Shown: positions 1-6,900 of the stretch, piece by piece
How positions within the stretch are numbered: the first letter of the stretch is position 1
How the letters are laid out: each line of letters begins with the position of its first letter
Source of the DNA: Bacteroidales bacterium
GTDB lineage: Bacteria > Bacteroidota > Bacteroidia > Bacteroidales > JAOZVK01
NCBI GenBank assembly: GCA_029938185.1
Contig: JAOZVK010000264.1
Location: 1-7,876, forward strand
Length of the DNA: 7,876 nucleotides
Direction of reading: 5' to 3'
Notes under the pieces: generated by a model
Database searches by the model: none
The model's input: the letters and a program-made list of their open reading frames with translations, nothing else
What the model was told of the DNA's origin: nothing
Made by a program: the position numbers and the translations under genes

Positions 1-66
1 AGATATATAATAAACGGTATTTCAAAAAGTAAGCTCTATACTAAATAGGTAAAACTTTTGCATGGG

Positions 67-145
67 TGCTTATTAGTATAAAAACGATTTAATCAGAGAG
101 TTATGAATAAGTAAATGCCGAAAAACTTTTGTAAAACTACTTATT
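67..145. repeat. Left arm of an 80-bp diverged inverted repeat
   Basis: The reverse complement of this stretch aligns along its length with 3693-3771, with one 4-base gap and about 13 mismatches by eye (roughly 83% identity). The best block is 19 identical bases: 99-117 (agttatgaataagtaaatg) matches 3717-3735 inverted. A second identical block is atttaatca at 87-95. Within the arm, gaataagta (105-113) can pair with tacttattc (138-146) around a 24-base loop. The other arm keeps the ataagta/tacttat core of this stem with the same loop length. The arm lies just beyond the 3' end of the AIPR gene, so the two arms enclose all three minus-strand genes. Unlike the other arm, it has no recognisable copy of the 21-bp terminal repeat and looks like a partial copy. 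Confidence 0.75.
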
Positions 146-190
146 CCTGAATTTAATTGTTTTTTTGACTTTATTACAATTTTTATCGTT

Positions 191-1984
191 CTATATATTT
201 TCAATATTTATTTTCAAGCTCGAAACATCAGGTTTTTTTTGAGCAAAAATATCTATGTAATCATCAAGTCTACACAAAGCATAAATATTTTCGTCATTAG
301 GTTCATTTTCAAAACTATATTGCGGTTTTAAAATTTGAGCGAGTCCATCTTTATATATTGTAGAAGTTAGATTATGAAAGTCAATAATGTTGAAAGTTTG
401 TGTTACTGCGTTTTGTATTTTATTCAAACTAACTTTTTCAAAATTATTAGTCTGCTCTTTTAATATTTTATAAACCATAAAATACATTCGTTCATAAGTT
501 AAGTAATACATCTTTTGTATTATGTCATTATACACAATTGTTTCAATTAATTTGTTAACTTCTTTTTCAACAGACTCTCTAATGTAATAGACTAACAATA
601 GCTGACCATACAATACAGAATCTTTGTGTCCACCAAAAAGTGGATACAGTTTAGAGTTTTTTCTAATTGAAGCCTCAAAAATTTCTTTATAAATAATTTG
701 CGGTGTCGTATTTGCTTCTTGTGGTTGTTCGTAAAAAGTAGAATACCAAGACTTTAATAAATCTACTGCCTGAACAGTTTTTGTTAAGTTTTCTTGAATA
801 GTTCCAAATATTTCGCCTCGCTTAGATATGTAAGCAATACCTATGGTTTTGAAAAACTCTTTAGCATATTGGTTAAACTTTTTGTTACTTAACTTGTCTT
901 TAAAGGTGATAACACTTTGTGTATTTGTAGCATCTGTAATTTTTTCAATCAAGGTTTCATCAGACGTTTCACAAAGCTTTACAGTTACTGAAACATCTTG
1001 TATGCTTTCTTTGTTTTCTAAATATTGTTTGTAAATAAGGTATGTTGTTTGTAATCCATTGACAATAACAGGATTTACACTTGGTATAATATATTTACCT
1101 ACCTGTGTTGATTGAGGTATCTGTATATTGTCACAAATAATTGTTATTCCATTATTAAGAAAAGGAAAGAAAATGCTGTCATCACTTCGCAGGGTTTCAA
1201 GAATTTTAGCATTAGTCAAGTTTGTTTTCCCGAGAAATCCTCGAATATTTTCAGAAAAAATTTTTTCAATTGTTCCGTTAATCTTTTTTTCTTGTTCCAG
1301 CAATTGGCACAGTTCTGTGGCTGACATTTTAAAAACTGCTCCCGTTGTTTGATAAATAGCAAAAGTAATAAGTCCCTGATAATCTTTACTTGATGTTATA
1401 TTTGATTTTTCAGGATGAAATGTAAAACGAACTTCTTTACGTTTATTAAGTGAACGTATAAGAGCGTCTATTTGTCCGTATAAATCATTACTATCCCATA
1501 TTTCAAAGTCATCTTTTTCGTGAAATTTAGTAATTAAGTTAGTATCAATAAAACTCTTGTCATGTTTATCTCCATTAAAAATAAAGTATTTCTTTATATT
1601 GATGATTTTCTGTTGCGATTGAGTTTCGAAGTACTCGAATTTGCGTTTAAGTCCAACACTATTTATTTTTTCTTTACCTTCTTCAAAAATAGTCCTTACA
1701 TCATTAAGAAATTTTTCAATATCATTTTGTTTTAACTTATGTTGATTCTTACATTGAAAAACGTGCATAGTAATACTACCCAATTCTTCTTCAAAATATA
1801 TTCCATCAATGCCTCCATCAGCTTTATTGTTAATTAAATCATTTTTGTATATAACATCGAAGTTTCTATCAAGGACAGCAGCCATTGCTAATATTTCGAA
1901 ACTAATATCTGTATTTTTTAACTCAAAGTCGTTTTTAATACGCTTTAAATAGCCATTTATGAAATTCTTTTTATTAAAGTTCAT
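191..1984 (-). CDS. AIPR-family abortive infection protein with PD-(D/E)xK-like N-terminus
   Basis: This 597-residue protein belongs to the AIPR (abortive infection phage resistance) family. The family core is seen in NIRGFLG (246-252), FPFLNNGITIICD (273-285), IVNGLQTTYLIY (307-318) and the TNTQSVITFKD segment (353-363) ending in a conserved SN. Upstream is a nuclease-like segment: E30, then DGGIDG (56-61), then FQCKN (76-80). This spacing resembles the D-(E/Q)xK active site of Mrr-like restriction folds, with D60 (or D56), Q77 and K79 as candidate catalytic residues. I see no signal peptide or membrane segment, so it is probably cytoplasmic. Family members are linked to phage defence, usually as abortive infection or restriction-like proteins, but the mechanism here is inferred. 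The gene is last in a three-gene minus-strand series, 142 bp after the coiled-coil gene. Its leader is A/T-rich with no Shine-Dalgarno. Length and motifs suggest an intact gene. Sampled stretches look less AT-rich (about 27-33% G+C) than the tape measure gene. Confidence 0.9.
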   Translation of the reverse strand: MNFNKKNFINGYLKRIKNDFELKNTDISFEILAMAAVLDRNFDVIYKNDLINNKADGGIDGIYFEEELGSITMHVFQCKNQHKLKQNDIEKFLNDVRTIFEEGKEKINSVGLKRKFEYFETQSQQKIINIKKYFIFNGDKHDKSFIDTNLITKFHEKDDFEIWDSNDLYGQIDALIRSLNKRKEVRFTFHPEKSNITSSKDYQGLITFAIYQTTGAVFKMSATELCQLLEQEKKINGTIEKIFSENIRGFLGKTNLTNAKILETLRSDDSIFFPFLNNGITIICDNIQIPQSTQVGKYIIPSVNPVIVNGLQTTYLIYKQYLENKESIQDVSVTVKLCETSDETLIEKITDATNTQSVITFKDKLSNKKFNQYAKEFFKTIGIAYISKRGEIFGTIQENLTKTVQAVDLLKSWYSTFYEQPQEANTTPQIIYKEIFEASIRKNSKLYPLFGGHKDSVLYGQLLLVYYIRESVEKEVNKLIETIVYNDIIQKMYYLTYERMYFMVYKILKEQTNNFEKVSLNKIQNAVTQTFNIIDFHNLTSTIYKDGLAQILKPQYSFENEPNDENIYALCRLDDYIDIFAQKKPDVSSLKINIENI

Positions 1985-2090
1985 CTCATTATAGATTAAG
2001 TTAATATTTTATGCTTCTATAATAGTTCTTAATAATTATAATCTTAAGTGTAATATTTCAGTATTTTAATTTTCAATCGTCATGTTTTAT

Positions 2091-2098
2091 CAAAATTA
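2091..2098 (-). promoter_or_regulatory. Possible -7 element upstream of the AIPR gene
   Basis: On the minus strand this reads TAATTTTG, a full match to the Bacteroidota -7 consensus TAnnTTTG, about 107 bases before the AIPR start codon. I find no clear TTG -33 element at the usual distance, so this is weak support for a separate AIPR promoter. An imperfect palindrome at 2100-2122, with arms starting actat, lies just upstream and overlaps the expected -33 region. It could be a regulatory site or chance in AT-rich DNA. Confidence 0.25.
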
Positions 2099-2126
2099 AC
2101 TATAATATGTCTAATAATAGTTTTGT

Positions 2127-2828
2127 TTAAAGTTTATTAGACACATTTTTAATAAGTTCATCAATTTCTTGTTGTTGTATTTCTAAATTATCATTATTGG
2201 TATCATCTTTATATTTACTGGATAGTTTTTTCATTTGTCTTTGAACTTCTTCTTTTATTTCAAAATCATCTTCTATTGATTTTAGTTCACTTTTTATATT
2301 TGTTAAGCTACTACTTTCATCATAGTAATTTTCGGTTACAGTAGTGCTTTCGTTCATTTTATATAATCTATCGCTGTGTTTTTCAAGCTCTTTGATTTTT
2401 TCCTCTGCTTCTATTTGATTTTGAAGTTTTTGTTCGGCTTCATATATTTTGTTCTGTGTATTTTCGTATTCACTAAGTAGGCTGTCCAAAAGTTTAACTT
2501 TTGATTCTCTAAGTTTTATTTGGTTTAAATATCCATTTACAATTTCGTCGCATTTTTGTTTTACTTCATAAATCACATCTTTATTGATTCTTTCTTTTTT
2601 TATACTACCATATTCTTCAAACTCTTTATACCTATATCTATTAGGTATTTCATATACCTTTACAATGGCATCGGTTGCCCATTTCTTTATCTCATCAATT
2701 TCATTAGTTAAAAATAGCTTATCGTCTTTACATTTAGATATTGCTATATCAATTTTTTCGCTAATTGTTAATTCTATTTTTTCTTGTTTCTTTTTTTTAA
2801 ACAATGATTTAAACCAGTTACTACTCAT
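2127..2828 (-). CDS. Coiled-coil protein of unknown function
   Basis: I do not recognise this 233-residue protein. It opens with a short amphipathic stretch, NWFKSLFKKKK (4-14), having aromatic and leucine residues on one side and a lysine run after it, which could bind a membrane surface or nucleic acid. A helical region with several aromatics follows (W50, Y59, Y65, Y67). From about residue 85 to 155 is a charged, heptad-like coiled coil rich in E, K, Q and L. A serine/threonine-rich linker (161-175) leads to a second helical stretch (176-205) and an acidic, glutamine-rich tail. No signal peptide, membrane segment or catalytic motif is visible. The start lies 26 bp after the LytTR stop, so the two are probably cotranscribed. 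The plan of a short amphipathic N-terminus plus long coiled coil loosely recalls PspA-type proteins, but I see no sequence match. A scaffold, sensor or partner role for either neighbour is possible. Confidence 0.75.
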   Translation of the reverse strand: MSSNWFKSLFKKKKQEKIELTISEKIDIAISKCKDDKLFLTNEIDEIKKWATDAIVKVYEIPNRYRYKEFEEYGSIKKERINKDVIYEVKQKCDEIVNGYLNQIKLRESKVKLLDSLLSEYENTQNKIYEAEQKLQNQIEAEEKIKELEKHSDRLYKMNESTTVTENYYDESSSLTNIKSELKSIEDDFEIKEEVQRQMKKLSSKYKDDTNNDNLEIQQQEIDELIKNVSNKL

Positions 2829-2842
2829 GTTTAATATATTTA

Positions 2843-2855
2843 AGGTCTTCTATCT
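2843..2855. promoter_or_regulatory. Dyad motif AGGT-N5-ATCT between regulator and coiled-coil gene
   Basis: The sequence aggtcttctatct is one mismatch from the AGGT-N5-ACCT dyads at 3591-3603 and 3781-3793. The wider 2841-2855 matches the inverted right-hand copy at 14 of 15 positions. It lies in the 26-bp gap before the coiled-coil start and its last base is the first base of the LytTR stop codon. It may be an operator or an internal remnant of the repeat found upstream. No binding evidence exists in the sequence itself. Confidence 0.35.
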
Positions 2856-3565
2856 TATTTTGTCATTATATTTATACTTTTCATTAAGCTCTCTTTATAT
2901 GATTTAGCAATAGGTATTCGTTTTTTTTCATTTGCTATTTCAATTACAACCATATTATCTTCAATCATTTTTATTTCAAAAATATTTACAATATAAGACC
3001 TATGTACTCTTGCAAACATGTTGTGAGGCAATTTGTTTATTATAGCTTTCATTGTAAAATGAATTGTATATTTATTATTGAGAGTATTAATTAACACATA
3101 GTTTTCGAGTGCTTCAACCCATAATATTTCATCATACTTTATTCTTACTAATGACGATGAGCTACTTTTAATAAATATTCCGTCCTCATTTTTATCTAAT
3201 TTGTTAATATTTTGATGTTTTTCATATGCTTTTTTTACTGCTTTATAAAATCTGGCATAGGCTACTGGTTTGAGTAAATAATCTGTAACTCCATATTCAA
3301 TAGCATCTAATGCATATTTTTCGCGAGCCGAAATAATAATAATCTGAGGTAAATTCTTTAGATTTTTAATAAATTCAACACCTGTCATTTCAGGCATTTC
3401 AATATCAAGAAAAATTAAATCAATTTCTTTATTAGATTCTAAAATATTAATAGCTTTAATTGGAGTTTCAAATGAATCATGCAATTCAAGAAAATCAATT
3501 TTGTTTATATAATTTTCAAAAAGTATTCTCGAAATTTTGTCGTCATCTATAATTATGCAATTCAT
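2855..3565 (-). CDS. LytTR-family response regulator
   Basis: This 236-residue transcription factor has an N-terminal receiver domain (about 1-118) and a C-terminal LytTR DNA-binding domain (about 131-232). The receiver has the acidic cluster DDD (7-9), phosphoacceptor D54 in FLDIEMPEM, S79 at the conserved Ser/Thr position and K99 in the LLKP motif. All key phosphorylation residues are therefore present. The LytTR part shows the family signatures ILWVEALENYVLI (147-159) and RVHRSYIVN (186-194). Such proteins are phosphorylated by a sensor histidine kinase and bind upstream of target genes. No kinase gene is in the window, so the partner is either outside it or a kinase encoded elsewhere. The gene is first of the minus-strand series and diverges from the tape measure gene across 383 bp containing a palindromic element. 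That position would allow it to control both sides, but this is inference. The start is preceded by an A-rich leader. Confidence 0.95.
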   Translation of the reverse strand: MNCIIIDDDKISRILFENYINKIDFLELHDSFETPIKAINILESNKEIDLIFLDIEMPEMTGVEFIKNLKNLPQIIIISAREKYALDAIEYGVTDYLLKPVAYARFYKAVKKAYEKHQNINKLDKNEDGIFIKSSSSSLVRIKYDEILWVEALENYVLINTLNNKYTIHFTMKAIINKLPHNMFARVHRSYIVNIFEIKMIEDNMVVIEIANEKKRIPIAKSYKESLMKSINIMTK

Positions 3566-3590
3566 AGTTGTTTTTTTATTTTATAGGATA

Positions 3591-3603
3591 AGGTCTTTGA
3601 CCT
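3591..3603. promoter_or_regulatory. Dyad AGGT-N5-ACCT upstream of the LytTR gene
   Basis: The sequence aggtctttgacct has perfect five-base arms (aggtc/gacct) around three bases, and lies 25 bases upstream of the regulator's start codon. It is inside the left terminal repeat of the 209-bp element. Its position would suit an operator for autoregulation, but it may only be part of the repeat end. Confidence 0.35.
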
Positions 3604-3692
3604 ATTTAATTTGCTCTGGCTTGATATATAATTAGCTACATTCAGAAAATCATGTAAAAACCTCTGTATGAGTAATTACAGTGTTTTTTATA

Positions 3693-3771
3693 AGTACTAT
3701 TACAAAAATTTTCTGACATTTACTTATTCATAACTTCTTGATTAAATTATTTTTGTACTAATGCGTAAGCA
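3693..3771. repeat. Right arm of the 80-bp diverged inverted repeat
   Basis: This is the inverted counterpart of 67-145 and the right half of the 209-bp palindromic element. The shared 19-base identical core is at 3717-3735 (catttacttattcataact). An internal ataagta/tacttat stem (3690-3696 and 3721-3727) is kept in both arms with an equal 24-base loop. Together the arms bracket the AIPR, coiled-coil and LytTR genes at a distance of about 3.7 kb. Confidence 0.75.
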
Positions 3772-3780
3772 ACTATAAAT

Positions 3781-3793
3781 AGGTAGAAGACCT
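3781..3793. promoter_or_regulatory. Dyad AGGT-N5-ACCT upstream of the tape measure gene
   Basis: The sequence aggtagaagacct repeats the AGGT/ACCT arms seen at 3591-3603 in inverted orientation, 155 bases before the tape measure start codon. It is inside the right terminal repeat. Operator function is only inferred from its shared form and placement. Confidence 0.3.
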
Positions 3794-3948
3794 TATATCA
3801 TTTATAATAACATTTTTATCAAAGATAAATATTTTGTTTTAAATAAAAGTCTGTTTTAGTAAAAATCGAAAAAAAAATAATCATATTTGTATAAAAAATA
3901 AAAAAAATGAAATTAAGAAATATTGAAAGTAAATATTAAACTAATTGT

Positions 3949-6900
3949 ATGTCAAATAATTCTCATATAGTACAAAGATTAAAACTTGATTTGAAGCTTA
4001 CAAGTGAGTTAAATTCATATAATATTCAATCAAAAATATCCGAACTTATTCAAAGTAAATTAGTAGATGATATTAATATGATTTTAAATGAACTTGATTC
4101 GGAAGATACTCATATTTTTATACCTAAAATTGAAATTGACTTGGGTTTAATAAAATCAAGTGAAATATCGGAACTTTTCAAAAAAAGGTTTGTAACTGAG
4201 TTAAATAAAAAAATTAAAAATATAGATTTAAGTTTAAAATATGATACATATCCAAGTATAAAAACCAAAGCATCAAAGACTTCTATATTTGATGCATTAA
4301 AGCATTATATAAGCAAAGGAGTATTTCCATGGTGGTTTAATAGTAAAAAATATGCTGATTTTGATGAGCTAATTAAAACATTTCTTAAAGAAAGTTCTAA
4401 GGATTTTATAAATCTGATAATGAGGTTTAGCTCTTCAAATCTAAAAAAACAAATGATAGACCGTTTGGTTCTTCAGCTTAAAACAAAAACACAATTAAGA
4501 ATAATAAAAATATTTATAAAGCAAGAAACGTCCTATTCTGTTTCGGTAGTTGAACTTATTGAAAAACTAAATAAAATTATTGAAAAAGAGAAGCTTGATT
4601 ACAAAGCTTTTTCAATTGCAGTTTTTAAAATAATATTAGATAAACCAAAATTAAAAGAAACAATATTAGTAAGTCTGTTGATTAAAGAACTTTCATTTGT
4701 CCGAAAATCATCGGTTACAGAAATACTTCAAAAAAACTTATTGGAATCTACAAGTATTGATAAATTATCTTTAGATTTAAAAACCAAATTAGAATCAATA
4801 TTATATGAAAATATTGAAGACAAATTTAAATCAGAAATTGTTGATTTTGATGATAATGAAAAATTAATAAAATACAAAGAAATTGATAAAAAAATATCAA
4901 CAAAAAAGTTTGAAATAAGTCTTTTTCCTGAAAATTTTTTAACCGATATTATTCAGTATTATATAATATTTGGTGTTTTTCCCGATTGGGCTGATAATTT
5001 TATTAATAGAATTAAAAAAGAAATTCATTTTACAAATATATATTCAAAAGATTTACAAATTGTTGAGTCTATATTTCAATATTTAATAAAAAATGATTCC
5101 ATTATTGCTAAAACAACAATTAATAAATTGTTTGAAAATAATGAATTGAGTCAAAAAATAATTTACGAATTTTCGTATAAAACACAAATTTCGTTAATAA
5201 AAGCAATTTTTGTAAAAGGTGATAATATAATATTACTAATTGATATTTTAATTAGATTTTTTGATAAACATATACAATTTAATGTACACGATACTTTGAA
5301 TGATATTTATAGAAGTATTTTATTGAAACAAAAAGAATTGAAAGATAGTGCTTTGAAGAATATTTTTAGCGAAATTTTATTATCATTTTCAATAATTAAT
5401 GAAATCAATATAGGCAAAATTTTTAATATAATTTTAGATAGAAAAAAATATTTTAAATCAACACCTCAGTTAAAAGAGATTTATGATACATTAGAAACTA
5501 TTTCTGATAATGAGAAGTTTAGTGATATTGAAATAAAAAAATATACAAATCAGTTTGTTGATATTGAAAATGCTATTTCGGATTTATTAAAAAATGGATA
5601 TTGGAGTAGTAATTATGCATATTTTAATGAACAAGCTATTGTAGAATACATTGAATATATTAACAGGAAATCTATTAAACAATCGGAGAGTATATTTTTA
5701 AAAGAACTTTTTACTGATAAAGCACAAGATGTATTTATAAATATATTTTCAATTAATACCATAAATCTTCTATTAGAATATTTTTTTAGTACAAATCATA
5801 AACAGGTTCGTATTATAAATTTTGAGTTTACTTCACTTTTTAATGGGCTGTCATTAAACGAAATTGAAAACAAAAAATTAACTAAAATCATTTTAAAAGC
5901 TTCATTATCATATTATATAAAATCTAAAAACAAAAAATTTAGTAAAACTGAATATATAAAACATATAATAGAAAGTACCGAAAACTTGTATGTTAAAAAC
6001 AAACTTGTTTTTTTCTACGAAAATATTATATTATACTTTATTATAAGTAATAAAATAGATGAACTCAAAAGTAATTATAAAAATATATTTAGTTATATTA
6101 CAAATAATGAGTTATTTATAATTGATGTCGATAATCTGTTAAGTAAATCATATACACAGTTTGGATTAAGTAAAAGTGATATTGAAATATTAATTAATAG
6201 ATATTCAAAAGATGAATTATCAATTGATGATATAATTAATAATGATTTAAAAAAAACAGAAGCTAAGCAAGTAGAATCTTACGAAAAAACAATTGCTCAA
6301 AGTATCTTGATTTATTTAAAATTTGGAATACTCCATTTTTCATATTCTTATAATTCATTACTTGAATTAGAAAAAATGTTTTATGCTAAACATTTATCAG
6401 TTTTTAAAATAATAGAAAGTGATTTGAAAGCAATATTTAAAAATAAAATTATTAAGGAACGTTTTATAAATAGTTTTTCACAAAAAAGCAAGGATATTGT
6501 ATTAGAACATTTAGTTTCAAATGATTTAAAACAACAACATAAACAATTGCTTAATATATATGAATTTATACATATTGTTTCGGGTAATAAAGATGATAAA
6601 AGTAAGTATATAAGTATTATAACCGATAATATATTAAATATTTTTTATAGTAATAAGTACTATACAGAGCTATCTTTAGTAAACCAGTTTATAAAATTTT
6701 GGACAATATCTGAAAAAATAAACTATAATGAATTTCTAAATACTTTACTAAAAATTATTCTATTACATGATTTGAAAATCAAAAATAAATATAAAAAAAT
6801 TGCTAAATTTTATAGAACTGATTACAAAGAAATTTCAAAAAAAGACCAGAGCTTTGATGCTGAAACAAAAAAAAATATAGAAAAATTATTAAATAAAATT

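Larger units (their letters stand above)
3588..3796. repeat. 209-bp palindromic, MITE-like element with 21-bp terminal inverted repeats
   Basis: The ends, 3588-3608 and 3776-3796, are inverted copies matching at 19 of 21 positions. Two further nested inverted pairs lie inside: a perfect 9-base pair at 3642-3650/3708-3716 (tcagaaaat), and 3656-3668/3677-3689 matching at 11 of 13 around an 8-base loop. Together they predict a large cruciform or a structured transcript. There is no coding capacity. The layout fits a miniature inverted-repeat transposable element. The right half (3693-3771) recurs inverted at 67-145, which shows the sequence is multi-copy. I could not identify a convincing target-site duplication. 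An alternative is a structured regulatory region with dyad operators rather than a transposon derivative. Confidence 0.6.
3566..3948. other. Divergent intergenic region between LytTR regulator and tape measure gene
   Basis: No credible protein gene lies in these 383 bases. Positions 3588-3796 are a palindromic repeat element described separately. The remaining 150 bases before the tape measure gene are extremely AT-rich, with long A runs at 3868-3877 and 3901-3907. A weak -7-like octamer, CATATTTG at 3882-3889, has one mismatch to TAnnTTTG and lacks a clear -33 TTG, so the tape measure promoter is not firmly located. A 10-codon open frame at 3907-3939 lies in frame with the tape measure gene and stops nine bases before its start codon. 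There is no Shine-Dalgarno sequence before either flanking gene. Confidence 0.6.

Noticed and set aside
148..190. Possible terminator for the AIPR gene (aattg/caatt pair)
   Set aside because: The stem is only five to six bases with a long loop and no following T-tract on the minus strand.
1..190. Short gene at the left edge
   Set aside because: The ATG-initiated frames I checked on the plus strand (from 62 and 103) stop within five codons. The region is explained by the repeat arm and AT-rich spacer.
843..1034. Plus-strand open frame of 63 codons
   Set aside because: It lies wholly antisense to the motif-bearing core of the AIPR gene and has no recognisable features.
1112..1352. Two overlapping plus-strand open frames of 70 and 74 codons
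   Set aside because: Both are antisense to conserved AIPR coding sequence, and they overlap each other in different frames.
2584..2907. Plus-strand open frame of 107 codons with a hydrophobic, membrane-like translation
   Set aside because: It is antisense to the coiled-coil gene and the end of the LytTR gene. The Leu/Ser/Phe-rich look is what the reverse of Lys/Glu-rich coding sequence gives.
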